NCBI RefSeq assembly: GCF_901933205.1
Contig: NC_044572.1
Span: forward strand, 26,250,501-26,314,500
Reading direction: 5' to 3'
DNA: 64,000 bases
Origin: Camarhynchus parvulus
Lineage: Eukaryota > Chordata > Aves > Passeriformes > Thraupidae
The translations under genes and the position numbers were made by a program. The notes beneath the pieces are model-generated. The model made no database searches and was not told where the DNA came from. It saw nothing but the letters and a program-made list of their open reading frames with translations. This document shows, in pieces, positions 1-14,000 of the stretch; the stretch's first letter is position 1; each line of letters begins with the position of its first letter.

Positions 1-3000
1 ATCAATTCTAATTATTGGCTGATGCTGTAAATATGCACTTGGTCCTGGAGGATCTGAGCTTATGCCAGAAATTAAGAGTGTTTAGTAGTCCCCTGGCTAG
101 TGCAGACACTTGCAGCTACTAATTAGCAGCAGCTTTTTGCTTCCCTGCTCTGTGGAGAATGGAGCTGCTGCTAAGTATCAGTCCTCCTAAGGCAGTTGTG
201 CTGTGTTCAGATGATGCTAGCCCATGGCCAGCATGAAGAAAAGGTTGGTCCTTCCCTTTCCCCTGGCCTTGCCTACTTGTTGCACTGGCACTTTTTTATT
301 GTGTGATGGCTTACACCAAAACTAACCCCCCAGAAATCAGATATCACTAAACTGATGTGACTAATTTCATGTGTCCATTCAGTGTTAGAGCTGATGAAAA
401 GGAGGAAATTGCAATCTGAGGCCATGGGAAAGAGGATCCTTCTTTTTGACAGCAGGGGAACCTTGGATTGGCTTAAACCATCATAAAATGAGCCAATGAG
501 CCCTTCAGACATTTTGATCACCTCTAAATAATTTCTAAGCTCTCAAGGGGCAAAAGACTATGAGTTCTAGAGCACAGTTGGGGAAGAGAAAGGAACAAAC
601 AATGCAAGTGTAGTTCAACATTCATGAGTGGATTAATGTCTCTTTAAGAGTCACCTGTAGACTTAGTGTGAACCTGAGACTACTTTCACTTCTGCAAAAC
701 AGCTCCCAGCAAGCTTTTAAACTAAGCTGGCGGATCAGCTACGTGTGTTCCTCGCTCTTGGCAGCCACTTTCCAGTGGTGCCATATCTCTCGTGCTTGAA
801 TACATTCCTCTTCAACCAAATGATGATTTGTATTAAGGAATTACTATGGGATTTGTTGCTGGTACAAAGAAACCTGATTTTCACTCTATTTGTGTCAAGA
901 GTGCATGCTTACAGCAGTTTGGCAGAGCAAAATGGACTATTCCAACAGCAGGAGATTTTTTTTCTAGTGGAATATTCCTATAAACATTGGGATTTTGGCT
1001 TGATGTTTTTTCAGTCATTACTGGAAAGAGTTAAAGTTCTTATCTCTTGCATTTGTCTGCAATGTCTGACTTTGTATAGAACATCTGTCATTTGGTTAGT
1101 CTTTATTACCATTCATGTTGAAGCAATGATGAATTGCTGTTTCAATGTCTTCATCAGATTGCACAGATATGTTCTTTGAGCATCTACTCATTTATCCTCA
1201 AAGGACTATCTGGATGGTTTAATTGATCAAATACAGCACAATGGCATGTGTCAATCTACTAGCCAGCCGTTCCTTAATATCTCACTCCTTTTAATGTGGC
1301 TTCAGAGAATGCTACAAAATGAATGATTAATAACTACCATATTTCCTGACTATATAGATATATTGATTGAATTCCTGTGTGTCTGTTAGGGACTCTGGAT
1401 CTATCACAGAGTTAAGAAAGCAACATGCTTCTCTGTTCAAAGATATTGAAAGCATTTTTTAGCATTTACTAAAAAATTCTGGATGATTTATGCAACTGTT
1501 GCTGCAGGCATGCCTGGTTTTTAATGAATTTCACTGGATTTATGCTTATATATTTTTCAGGGTGTTTTTGTACCACATAGTCCTATTGTATAGCATATTT
1601 GTTGGATGCAACTTCTTTTACAGGCTTTTGCCTAACCTTTAACGCATGGGGATCACAGTAATTCTTTTTGATAGAAGCTTAGTTTCAGTTTCCAGAAGTA
1701 ATAGTTAAGTCATAATTTAATCTTTTTTCTGTTTTAAAAATTAGTTTTGGTATGAAATAAGAAACTTATATTCCAGTATCACATCAGAATGAGGGCCTAG
1801 ATGTCAATCAGGCTCAGCTAACAGGAGCTATTTGTGTTCTTCAGAAAGTCTGTATATGTAAGAAGAGATTAGTCTTACAGCTAGTAGCCAGCAGAGAGTT
1901 GAAAGTAACACTAAGCTGAATTTTGTATATATGTTTATGCAGTACTCCTGAAAGCATGAAATATGTGTCTCTTCAGCGCAGCAGTATAAATAGGCTTTTC
2001 CCCCCATGTATTCCCCAGGCAGACTTCCCTCTAGTTGGTTTCTGTTATCTTCTTTGTAGCTTCTATCACATTTTCCCTTCACCTAATATGCTCTCTCTAC
2101 TTAGGGTTGTGGATGATAGAGCTTAGTGTTCTTCCACATGATACAAAGTCTCCAGGTTATTCCCAGACGGCTGGGGATACACAAAACTGTAAATCAGCTT
2201 CATAGTCTAATGAAACTATTGGACTTTTTGTCTACTCCAATACTTTGCATTTTGACTCCAAAGATGGCTAAATAGTCTGGATTTATAATTTTCTGTAATT
2301 TGGTCCAATTTTGTGTCCTTAAAAATCACAGCAGATTGCCCATTGCACATTTACAGGGCCATTTCTCCAATCTTTCTACTCCCATGCTCTAGTGGAGATC
2401 TCAGTGAAGGTTCCCAATACAGCTGTGCTTCTATCACTGAAGATGGCCTGTACCATTATTTTGCTTGGCAGCATTTTGAATAGTCCATGGTTTTGCATTT
2501 GAATATTTAGAATTTGTGTACAGATTTGTAGAATTTATTTTTACACTATGGTACAAAAGCAACTACAAAAACCTAACCAAGACAACCTTGACAAATATTA
2601 CACTAAAATGTTCTTATTTTAACAGAGTGACCTCTAATTCTTCATCCTCAGTTTTGAATCAAGAAGTAACTGTGGCTGGAATTTTTAATCTGCAAGTAAT
2701 TGCAGCTACATCTTACAGCACTTAGCCTGATTACAGCTCCCACAGAGCTATGGTGAAGTGTGACTTGCATGTAGCTCTGTTTCTATTACAGGGTCTGAGT
2801 TTATCCTGCATTTTTTTCTGATCCAGTTGATTCTGTAGCCTTACACTGTTCAGGCATATTTTGATGACATGGTATGTTTTAAAAATATACCAATTTATGG
2901 AAGCCAAAATTTTTCACAGTAATGGAAGCATTTCAGCAAGCCTAATTGAAAAGATTTCTATCCTCTAAGGGTTGAACTTCTGATTAGAAACAGTGAGATA

Positions 3001-5107
3001 GGTGGAGAGAGAGCTGAAACCCAAGAGAGCTGCTATCTCTTAGTGCGTTAATGTAGGGAGAGTATGAAAAGGAACTTAAAATGAGTGTTCACCATACTGG
3101 TGGCTGATCACTTTACTCCTCAATATATCAACTCTTCTGGATGTTCTGTGCTCATTCATTTTCATTTTTAACTTCTCCGTAAGAGGAGTCACGTCCCTTA
3201 TTTTGGAAAATCATGTGTTCCAAAAATGGTGGGGCTGAAATAAGCAAGATACTCTCTCCAATCTTCTTCACTTTTAATCTATTTCAAAAATGAAAAAGGT
3301 AATGATAATAGGGAAAATACTAGTGAAATGTACAGACATGTTGGCAAGCTGAGAGGGAACTAGGAGGAAAATAAAAAGAAAATTCTGGCCATGGTTCCAC
3401 ATGTTTTAATGCATCTTTCCTCTGTTGCTCAGTTTATGTAATTTAAGATTTTAAGGTTATAAAGATGACATGAGAGTCATCTAGTGCCTTCAATTAAGTA
3501 AACTTAATTAGGATTACTGAAGCTGATTCTTGCTCTAAATCTCTTTGCTCTCATGCTGCTAAATCAGCAATCTCCAGAAAGAGGGACACCAGTTCACTGT
3601 AGCACTGATAGGAAGCCTTGGTTTGTGTCTGAAGGAGCAATACAAAGTGTTTAATGGTTACACTGGTTGCCAAAGTACCATGCTACTAGGTTCTGGATTA
3701 AAGCTGTGAATTCTAAGCTACTACAGTTTTATTTTAACACCAACAACTCTGATTAGTTGAGTATGGAACCAGAGGTAGTTTGTCAGGAAACACCAACTGC
3801 ATTTTCTGTCCTGCAGTCTGTCCAGAGAGTAAACAATTCTGTTTGTTTTTCTTAGTATTTTTTGTTGCTGTAGGTAGTACTTTTTTTGTATACATGTACA
3901 TGACTCGTATGAATTTTCAGAAGTGAGGAGAGCTTGGGCTATTAAAAGATTGGCAAGAACATCCTTCACACATGATTGTGTTTATTCGTCAGTCAAATTC
4001 ACTTTTGAGACACCCTTACTTCCTTGTCTTCCTTAGCTGAAGACAACAGATGGGGATATTTTCCTTTATTCAGCTTGTTTCCATGGGTTGGAGAATGAAA
4101 CCTTAGTCACAATTTTTCCAAAATAATAACCTCTAAACAAAAATGTAATGGAGATGGTAGATTCCAGGCATAACAACATGAAGGATATGATTAGTATGAA
4201 TGTTCCCTAAGAACTTTTCATCTTCATATAACAATCTTTATTTCTTAATTTACATTCCTAGTCAACACAATGAATCCTCACAGGATTTTTGGTGTTGCTA
4301 TATCTACTATAGTTCTTTTGCACTGACTGTATTTCCAGTTGAGATTTTTTAGTGCATTGCTTTATCTTGACCTTTTTTCCAGCTAATGGTGACATACTGT
4401 CTTTGATGAAGTCACATTTAAAATTTAGCATTTGCCAGCAAGTAGCATGTGAATTTTACGAGTCACCTTAGTCATCTGTGATATAGCAAGTGAAAATGCA
4501 ACTGTGAGGATTTTGGTTAGAATGATGTCTTGAAGGTGTGATGTGAATGTGTATATTGTTAATGATGATGCAGTCTTATGACTGATGAGCTCTCTAAACT
4601 CAGGGAATTTCTGATATCAGACTGCTTATATCCATTTTTTATCTTTAAAGGACTTGAGTCTTTGGAAAACAAGAGAAATTTTTATGGTCTAAAGCCTGGG
4701 CAGTGATTTCTGGCATTCAGCTGCTAGGACAGTTCCAGTGCTTTGTTGTACATGACAACAAATTGTGATATTTTATGAAGAGAGCTCTACGAATATATTA
4801 ATTGCTCTCTAGGGTATTATGTTAGTGCCTTATATTCCCTTCCACCTAAGACTCTTTACAGGTGCTTATTACAAAGCAAAAAATCTGTTGGAATCAGGGT
4901 TTGACACTACCAGATATTAACATATGCTTAACACAGTTGTATTAGGTTTTGAAGCATGCATATCTTGCAATGGGGAATCTCAGCTGCAGCCCCTGCCTCT
5001 CCACACTGTGGTATTTGGATGTCAGTGCTTGAACAACCTTTGTTCCATCTGACCTCTATTATTGGTGATTACTGGCTCTATTAGCAGAGCTTTGCGGGAT
5101 TCTGTGG
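1..5107. other. Intronic stretch with no identified content
   Basis: AT-rich unique-looking sequence. Open frames (for example 745-1179, 144 residues) show no domain, signal or splice context. Short homeodomain-like words occur near 3490-3520 (CAATTAAGTAAACTTAATTA). Confidence 0.7.
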
Positions 5108-5395
5108 GATATGTGTAAACAGAAGAGCCACACAAATGTACACAAATGTGGTACGGTGACACTGCCGATGTGTCGATTTTGGCACAACGGCGTGCCAGTT
5201 GGGGGAAGCCAGAGGCTAATACTCAACAGATGGCAAAGTCCTACACCCTATAATAATGGCTGCAGTTATTTTCATTATTGTCATTTGATGACATATATGA
5301 TAGTGGGGAAAGACTTGAACTGGGTAATCACGGGAATTATACTCCGAAGGACCAGATGCACTTCAAACTCCTCAAATGGTGACGGATGTTCAGGC
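5108..5395. other. CpG-bearing block in a CpG-poor intron
   Basis: Eight CpG dinucleotides fall between about 5154 and 5384, while the surrounding kilobases carry very few. Part of it (TTTGGCACAACGGCGTGCCA) contains a 6-bp inverted repeat, TGGCAC/GTGCCA. A 95-residue open frame covers it but shows no recognisable domain. It might be a relatively recent insertion whose CpGs have not yet decayed, or a selected element. Confidence 0.35.
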
Positions 5396-7129
5396 TGAAT
5401 GCCACTGTTGTCCATATTCCAGGTATATTTATTGCTGAGGACTGGGAGCCACACTGTTTGCTGTCATATACAAGGCTAGCATTTTCCCTTCTGCAGCAAC
5501 CAGGAAAAAACCATACAAATTGGCATTTTTTTAATGAAGGGAAATTATTCTATATTGCTGATATGTCTGTATATTATTATCACATATATAGTGATACATT
5601 ATTTTTCAAATTTTTCAACATGAAGATCAAAGCATGAAAAAACAGAAAAGGTTTGCTGTGGAAGCCTAAAGAATTAAAAAAGCCCACAAGCTTGTCTGAT
5701 TAGTCCTGATAAAAATCATACCAATTTATGGGAATGAAAGCGTTAGATGATTATACCTTGAAGTTTTAAAGGTTAAAGGGATTTTTCTTCATCCAGCTTA
5801 AGAAACTTGTGAACTGTTTGTTATTATCCTGTGCATAGGGAACTTCCATACAATACTTTGAAGTTTTAAAAAATTATTTAGGATTTTATGATTTTTCTTT
5901 CTCAAATTTGAAGGATAAAATTATGATAATCTATGTTCTAGCAGAAAAGGACATTGGCTTTTAGAAAATTAATTAGATCATATTTGAATATTCATAGAAC
6001 TACTTTGCATTTGGGAAAAAAATAGTTCTTTTTGGTTTCTGGGAGATTTAGGAGTGACCTATTCTGACCCAGTTTTAAAAATGTCCAGCAAAGCAGGTCT
6101 TTGTATGAGCTATTTATTACAGCATCTATAGTCATGATACATCCACAGGCTTAATTCAATTTGTGTTAGCAGTGTCATGCAGTGATTCCTTCATGTTTAT
6201 TTTATTTTTCTAAAAAAAAGAAAAAGAAAAAGAAAGTAAAATCATGTTTTGTTTCTTTCCTACACTACAACAAAGCCAGAATATTTCATACCTACCATCA
6301 GTGATCTAATACTTAATATTAAGACAGCTCCTACTGTGACATGTTTCTTCCCTCTGCTGGGCTAACAACATAATAGGGATCAGGAAAACAGTTCTGAACA
6401 TGGCATTGCTAAAATCTCTGAAAAAAATTTCTAGGTTAAGCCTTCTTTCTGACCCTACCTTGTGTAATTGGTGCAAAGCAGATTGAGAGAACCTGGAGCA
6501 AAAAAATCTTATTAGATCAGTCTGCTGCTTTGTCAGCTGATGTTGAGCTACTTATTTGAGGTCCTTGGTGCAAATCCTGATGTATTCATGGCTTCTATAA
6601 AATGGAGCATTGAAAAAGCCATAAACAAGGGGGGAAATCCATAAATCAACCTGACTGAGAAATTGAAATTATAACAAGGCTTTTACAAATGTCCTAATAA
6701 AATGAAAGAGATTGGTGTTTTGGCTTTTTTTTTCCTGTGGTTTTTTTTTTTTGGTTTTTTTTTTAAACTCTGCATCCTTGAAAGGCATATGGAGAACACT
6801 GATCTGGAAAGGATATCCTTATTTTTACAAGCAAGCTGTATTTGCATACTTGATCTGCAATATCAAGGCCACTGATACCTTTAGGAAATCACTCCCAGTG
6901 TTCACAGTGCATCTTAGATCAGATTTCTTTAATTTAAGTCACCTGCAGAAATAAGCTGGACATCATCTGACACCAGCCTTTCCAACTGATTTACAGCCAA
7001 TCAGGAAAGATGATCTCATAGCCAAAGGCACAGGATTGGGACTCAGGGGTTTAGGCTTTGTTTCTGTGATGTTCCTTGTACACCAAGAAAATTAATTTTG
7101 TTCTAGGTAATAATTTTAAGTGCCTGCAT
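5396..7129. other. Intronic stretch with little identified content
   Basis: AT-rich sequence with an A/AAAAAG run near 6212-6238 and T-rich runs near 6726-6765. A MIR-like word (GGATTGGGACTCAGGGGTTT, 7032-7051) is too short to call. No gene. Confidence 0.7.
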
Positions 7130-7300
7130 CAATCCAGGATGAGATGCTGTGCATTGGAAGCACAGACTTGCTTCTCACAGTCCCTGCCCAACACCCTCTC
7201 TGCTTTCAGAGAAATATTTTGCTAATGGGAAAATTCTTATGCCTGTTGCAGAACAGAGGTACAAAGACCCATCTGGACCGGGTCTGAAGGGGTTTTAGTG
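7130..7300. repeat. Possible ancient MIR/L2-like repeat fragment
   Basis: GATGCTGTGCATTGGAAGCA, then CACAGTCCCTGCCCAA, then ATGGGAAAATTC and ACAGAGGTACAAAGACCC. These resemble, in order, the 'gcgctgtacaaacaca', 'acagtccctgccc' and 'gaggcacagaga' segments of the family at 10.85 kb. The intervening sequence does not align. Confidence 0.33.
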
Positions 7301-8161
7301 AGTGGTCTTTATCTGTGTACTTGAAGCAGTTCACTCAAGGTTATGAGGAAAGTTCTTTCTTCCCTCCAAATGCTGTGGAAATCTACATTCCAAGTTTTAA
7401 TCTCAATGACCTGGATGCAGTTCTGCTACCTTTACTCACTCTGAGTGGTCCTAATGATGATGCTCTGTGATCCTGCACTCAGTAACAACAAAAAATTTTA
7501 AGTCTGTAACAAAAACAAGGCACAGTTGTGTCTGCCTCTGTCCTCTAGCTGTGCAATAGCATAAATGACATTCCTGTAATTTTAAAATATTGTGAGGACA
7601 AACAAATGATTGCAAACTGCTTGACTACAAAGGGACTGTGGTCTGTGTTAAATAAGGAGCCAGTCTGCCAACCATCCTGACACAGTGCAATCACAAAAAC
7701 ACCAGCCAGCTATTCAAACAAACACTACTCCCAGCTTATTGGAATACGTCTGAACCTCAAAAGTGTTGTGGGCAAAGGTTATGTACAAATTTCATCTCAA
7801 ATATATTTTTTCCTGGACTTAATGAGTACCTTTGAGCATTGCAGTCGAGACCACATTCCATCTGGTGACAGCTTTTTTACAAATGAGAGAAAAGGACATT
7901 TTAAGCAAACTTCTTGCTCAAATGGTAGAGGTTATTTTTGTGTGGGTTTTTTGTTTTATTTTGTTTGTTTATTGAAAGACTCTGCTAGTCTTGCATGACT
8001 TCAGAAACACAGTTTTATACTATAGAGGCCCAAAATAAATTAAAAATGGTCATTAGGTTATTGAGAATCTGCTTATTGGTATTAGCTATTGTTGTTGTAA
8101 AATGGAATGGTTTTGTGCTGCTTGGAAAGATACATAGGAATTTTAAATCTATACAAACTTT

Positions 8162-8180
8162 AATATTATTATTATTATTA
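8162..8180. repeat. (ATT)n microsatellite
   Basis: About six ATT units in an AT-rich context. Confidence 0.85.
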
Positions 8181-9084
8181 TGGAAAACTTGCTGACCTTT
8201 GGTTCTAATTTTTAATAGATTGACATGATTACAGATTTATTTACTCTAATAGCAGGCACAAAATTAAAAGCAGCAGTAATTGTGCTGATACCGGAAGCCA
8301 AAGGCTGAAAGTGAAAATCTGCCTCTGTTCTTTTAATTTGTATTTTTGAACAGGATAAAATCAAATTTATCTTCAGAATGAGTGTGTGGGAACCACGCTA
8401 AACTCATAGAGAGGAATCAGCTTAGAATCTCAGAGGTGATTAAAAGGTCCAAGTCCTGCTTTGATGCTTGCAGGCTTTCCACAATCAACAGGCATCCAGG
8501 AGATTGGAGCACCGTTGTGGAACTGGTTAATTTGACGCAATTTAATTCTGAGCTTATTTCAGAAACTTATCAGCAGAAAGCAAACTAACACTGAGGCAGT
8601 GCATAAGAGCATCATCTCCCTAAGGCACGATTACAGTGCAGAAGTCTGGGCTGTCAGATATCTCATGAAGCCAAAGAAAGTCTCACATGAGCAGTACTGT
8701 GGCCCTGCTATTTTGTGGTGATGTTGCTTGAACTTGTTTATCAGGAAAAATCACATACTATCCTCCTAGTGCCTATAGTTCTGGAGAGTGAAAGATCTCC
8801 ACTGCCTCATCTCTCCAGTCTCTATGTCCATTGTCTTTTTTTTTTCTGGTTTCTTTTTTCTTTCTTTAATCTTCTTCATGTCTGTATCAGTGGTGAGAAA
8901 AAGTTGTGACTGAGCCAGAGTCTTCTTCCAGAGACTGGATGATGTTTAAACACATTTTTGGGGGTTTACCTCCATACGGACCTGGGAAGCAAATGAGGTT
9001 CCCGGGTCTGCGTATATGCCTCTAGAGGTATAGTGAGTTGCTTTGATGGAATTTCTGATTCTGTTTTTAGTTTTAGAAGTACCC

Positions 9085-9195
9085 AGGGATTTTGAATGAG
9101 GTTGAGGCCATCTTGTACTAGGAGCTGCGTGCAAAAATAGTATGAGACAGTGCCTACCACACAAAGATTGAATTAAACAGTACAGGGACAAAAGG
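9085..9195. repeat. Ancient MIR/L2-like repeat fragment
   Basis: ATCTTGTACTAGGAGCTGCG is followed by ATAGTATGAGACAGTGCCTA, ACAAAGATTGAATTAAACAG and a GGGACAAAAGG end. The order matches the 'cattgtgctaggcgctgtacaaacacatagtaagagacagtccctg' segment of the family at 10.85 kb. Confidence 0.45.
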
Positions 9196-10847
9196 CAAAA
9201 GTCAGTCTCACGATGAAATAAGGACGGTTTTACACCTCAGAGTAGCCAAATTTGAATTAACCTCCTAATCCTTGAAATTCAGTCCACTGCTAGACTGTGC
9301 CTTGAACACCAGGAATTCTCTTAAATGGAATGAATGGATACAGTTTTAGGGATCATCAGTTGCTTGATAGTCCAGGGACTGAAACAGTCACTGAAACCAC
9401 ATCTCTCATCACCTGACCCATGACTCACACTCACCACAGTATTTCTCATGTATGGGGTTTCTTTAGTCCTCTGTCACTAGATTAGTATCTGGTTTTGCTC
9501 CCTGAGACTGATACCTATGGAATAGGGTAAATGAAGAACTACTTCATTTATCTTATCAATATCTTTCTCTTTTTAGCATCCACTCTAGGTTAATCTGGTT
9601 TACCATGTGGGACCATAGTAGAGCACTCTTTTGAAGGTAGATAAAATTCTAAAATGCCAACTAGAAATGCCATTAGCCTTTTTTATAGTAAGGCTTTTTC
9701 CCTAAACTTTTATCCTGGAAAAATTTAGGGCAATGAGCCAAAATTCTCATTCCTGTTACAAACCAGCATCTTGATGTTAGAATAGTATGTAGCTCAAATT
9801 GTTGAATGTAGATCGAATGGGATTTGAAACCTCCACAAAATTAATTAGTAATGAAAGAATTTATTTACAGCATTTCTTTTTCAGTTATATCACATTACAT
9901 TGTTGAGCTGAAATTTAAGATAGGTTTCTGTGGTTTTGTATTGATGCATTACATATTTGACATACATAGACAAAATATAAAACATTTCCCCTTGTTCTAC
10001 CAGAAAGGAGATTTACTACTTTTTAGCCATCTCCCTGTGGTGAGTTCTGCTGAAATTCATGGGAATATTTCCAGTAATGACTAGAACAAACCCTTTCTAC
10101 AATAGCTAAAGTAAACAATCTCTAGGCAGGCAAACCTCCCAAGCAGGATGTCAAACTTTGAAATTTCTGTCTCTTTCTTGAGAGTGGGCTGTGAGGTTCC
10201 ATTTAATTATGAAAAGAAATCTTGAATACCTGAATTTAAGCTCTTAAACTGATCCATTTGAAGGAAATGTCTATTCCTGAAAATGTGCCTACCACAGGTG
10301 TAGTTAAGCTATATGGTCTGCTACTATAAAATAGTCTGGGTACAATGGATTGCTTAGAATTATTATAGTGTAATCACAAATCTAATAAATAGAAAAATGC
10401 TACTTTTAATATATAATTATCAAATTAGCTGGTTATGCAGTCATTTCCCACATAGTTCAGCTCTTCTATTAACTACTTGTGAGTGGAATGTAAGTTTTGT
10501 ATGTACACAGTTTCTATTTCTATTTCTTTGGAAATAGAAACCCTCCCTTTGCATCTTTACATTGCACAGAATCTGAACCTGCTCAATACTGGTTTAGTTA
10601 ACACTATTTAGAGAATTTAGAGTTGTCCCACAGGGAAGCAAGAAATTTGCATAAAGCAATAGGAAAGAAATAAGAACAAATTATTTATCTGAATAGATAG
10701 ATTTTAAATCCATTGTTCAAAAAGCTCTTTTATCATCAGCAGAGTGATGGATTATTTCTTTAAGGGAAAGTGGCACTAATTAGTTCTAATACCTGAGAGA
10801 ACTCAATAAATATTTGCTAAATCAAGATTATTTATTATTTATATTCC

Positions 10848-11060
10848 AGGAGCATCTAGATGATTCCTGTGAGATCAGACCCCCATTGTTCAAGGAAGTA
10901 TGTAAGAACAGCTGCTATCCTAAACAACATACAGTTCAAGATAGATGTCAGGGAAGACAGGAGGAAAAACAGAATCTCAAAGAAACATAATTAATTGCCT
11001 GAGGGCAGAAAATGAGCAGCAGTTAGGTCTATGATCAGGTAGGTCTCTTCAAAGCCACCC
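10848..11060. repeat. Ancient amniote MIR/L2-like repeat, best-preserved copy
   Basis: The block follows, over about 200 bases, a repeat familiar from turtle and bird genomes: GGAGCATCTAGATGATTCCT, GATCAGACCCCCATTGT, ACAGTTCAAGATAGATGTCA, GGAAGACAGGAGGAAAAACA and CAGGTAGGTCTCTTC. The familiar consensus reads like 'gatcaggccccattgtgctagg...acagtctaa...gacagacaaagg...cccaggtctcc'. Several segments in the right order support it. Family naming is uncertain. No gene is present, and the 74-residue reverse open frame nearby (10991-11215) looks like chance. Confidence 0.52.
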
Positions 11061-14000
11061 TGGAGCTTTACCTGGAGCAAGTATCTTCCCTTCTTATCTG
11101 ACCCTTTTGACTTCCAACCCACCTCAGTACAACAACCAACCCATGACACCCACCATGAAGCCCTTACACTTGTAGCAGCAGTCTTCATTTCCTTTGAGAT
11201 GGTCCCTCTATCCACACTCAGAAATCACCTGTTATATAGGAAAGTGAGTTTGTTTTAGATTTCTTGGTATTTCTCACTTATTTTGACCATTCTTTTTACC
11301 TTTCCTCTTCTACTGAACTTGCCATTGTATCTTGCTGTCACCCTGTTTTTCTGAAGACTGTTATCATTGCCCATCTACCCAGCTGTTCCTGATCCTGTAA
11401 AAGTACATGGGGAATAGTGAGTCAGGTAAGTTTGGTATTTGTTGATGTTTTCCAGAAAATACACTGTAGATAATCCATTAGAAGAATATGCTATACTTTC
11501 TAGGATTTTTCTGTTTGTTTGTTTTTATTGTTGTTGCTGATCTTTAGTTTCTGATCAGAACAGGATATGGAATAGCCAGCAAGTTAATACACCTAAGAAG
11601 GAGACAAATCCATGTGGACACCCATGTATTGGATAATGTACTCAGCAATCTCTTTCTTATGCATGTTCCAAACTCAAAAGGAATTTTACAAATTACTGCT
11701 ACAGGCATCGGAACTAATGAAGTGGTTTAGGACAAAAGCAAATGGGTGCAGAAAGCCTGCATGGGGAACTCAGGTGAGCCTAGCCAGGTGACAGCAGTGC
11801 TCTGCATGGAGTCCCTTCTTCCTGAGCCAGTGTCCCTTAGCTGTAAAACATGGTGAGGGGAGAAGAATTCTGGGGAGAGTGGCTCTGCCATAACATGGAT
11901 CTTCTGCATTTCCTCCATCATTTCCTCTTAGTTTATACATTGATGTGAAATTTCAAGCCATCTTTGCTTCAGTTATTGCAATTTCCTTTCACATAGACCT
12001 CAGTTTTAAAACCTGAGACCCTTCAGTTCAGGTACCACCTTTGTTTAGGTCATCCAAGATCCAAGGCAGGTTGTACGGGTGGGGAATTCTTTCCGGGAGC
12101 TGCCATTGACCAAGATCTTCTCTAATCTAGAGAGCAATTCGAACACCCCTCCTTGTTTCAGGAAAGAGCATTCTTTACTTTCATCTTACCTTTAATAATA
12201 GATCTGCAGGGGTTACTTAAAACTATGCACCAATTGAGTTTCTGCAGAAGATATCTTCAAGCTGTCCTGTGCTGTGCTGTTTCTTCAGGGTGAGCTAAAA
12301 AGCTGAGTGATGACAGCATTAACCCCAGAATTAGAGACTTTTGTTTATATTACACTTGTGCACAGTCTCTGTGCAAACCCAAACATTCCTAGGGGATGTG
12401 ATGAAACCCTACAGCTGGCCTCTTGGGGAGAGGGACTAGCATGAACTTCCAGGGCTTACTTCAAACCTTTTTTGAGTTCATAACATTGATACATCATTGG
12501 TAGATATATATTCAGACCTTTGCTGGCAGGTCTGTGTACCATTTTTTGCTGTTGTTTTGTGGTTTTTTATTTTATTTTTTTTTTACTGTAAGTAGTTTCT
12601 ACCAGGTCAACTGTGTAATTGCAAGCTGGAAGTTGAAGTATATGCTGCTGTCTGGTGCTACAAACTGATAGAAATCTATTTAGAATTGATTTACAATTGA
12701 GGCAGAATGCAGGAGATTATAAAATGGCCAGATCAATCAGATCGTGGGGGTAAATGGAGATTGTTGTACTGGTAGTCACCCTGAGACAGATTCCTCTTTC
12801 TAAAATTTGATTTTATACATTTATTTTTATTGGCTTAGGTTATCTGATAACTTGGGTAACTTGAGTGTATCTAAAATTGCACTAGATGGCTATTTTTAAA
12901 CACATAATGTAGATTTGATGCTTTTGTAGTGTTTCAGATGCATTTGACAACGTTCAGCAAGTTCTGAATTCCTGGTTAAAGAGTTCCTGAATGAACATGC
13001 CTTTGTATGGCAAACTTATCTCAGAAAAAGAAAAACAACCAGTTGTAGAAGATACCCCATACTGCATCTTTTGCTTAGTGATCATTTCCTTCCACAAGGT
13101 CTTGAACAAATGACTTGGAACTAAAAGCACACAGGCTTTCATGTGCTTAGCAATATGGCTGGGTACAGCAGGATCATCCGATGAGTAGGTGCCTATTTTT
13201 CTTTCTGAATACATATCTTTGTTGTGCCTTAGTGAACAGATACTTTTGAAAAGTTCTGGGGAGCTAGAGCCTCCCTCTTTAGATGTCTCAATAGCCTCAA
13301 AAACTTGTCACTTCATTCCCAGCTATAAATGGACAGAAGGCTTTGGTTTCTCTACACTGTGCAGAGGGAGACCCACATTAGGATAGTAGAGCTGCAATCA
13401 GTACTAGATAAATCTCTGAATCACTTCAACATGCATATGTGAGATGAAACAAATTTAACCTATGTATCAGGACTGCCATATCAGGTTCAGAAGTAGAAAA
13501 GAGCTGTGCCCTGGTAGACCACTGCCTAGTAGAGTGCCTTTGGAGCCTTTCCAAAGCAGGTAACACTTTCCCAATTTCTGTCTCTCTAAAATGTAGAGCA
13601 TGTTACATGTGGTAACCCAACCAGTGATATTATTTCTTCTTGGGTGTATTTGTTTGATATTAGGTGCAATATTTCTTACCAAATTATACTGTTCATTGCA
13701 CTTATTTTATTTGGTCTGCATATGCATAGGTGTATGCACATTGTTATGCAAGTGTATTAATGAGATCTCTCTCTTTGGGGAAGTCATAACTTCAGGTGAT
13801 CTGATCTTAAGATTTGGAGATATGATTAAAAAATAGGTATAAATAAAGAATACAGACTGCAACTAAGGGACAGCCAGAAGCTTTCTCTGAAGCATATTGG
13901 AGGATCTTAAAAATCAAACTGTGACAGACAAGTGGTTACTCTTCACAATTCAGGTAGAATTGTTACTAGGTACAACTGGAGGTACAACTAAAGCACAAAT

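Noticed and set aside
745..1179. 144-residue open frame
   Set aside because: Composition matches AT-rich background, with no domain, signal or splice context.
5179..5198. Nuclear factor I type site from TTGGC...GCCA
   Set aside because: The half-sites are too far apart for the usual TTGGC-N5-GCCAA arrangement.
7018..7110. MIR-like word GGATTGGGACTCAGG as a separate SINE
   Set aside because: The match is only about 15 bases and the following sequence does not continue a recognisable MIR.
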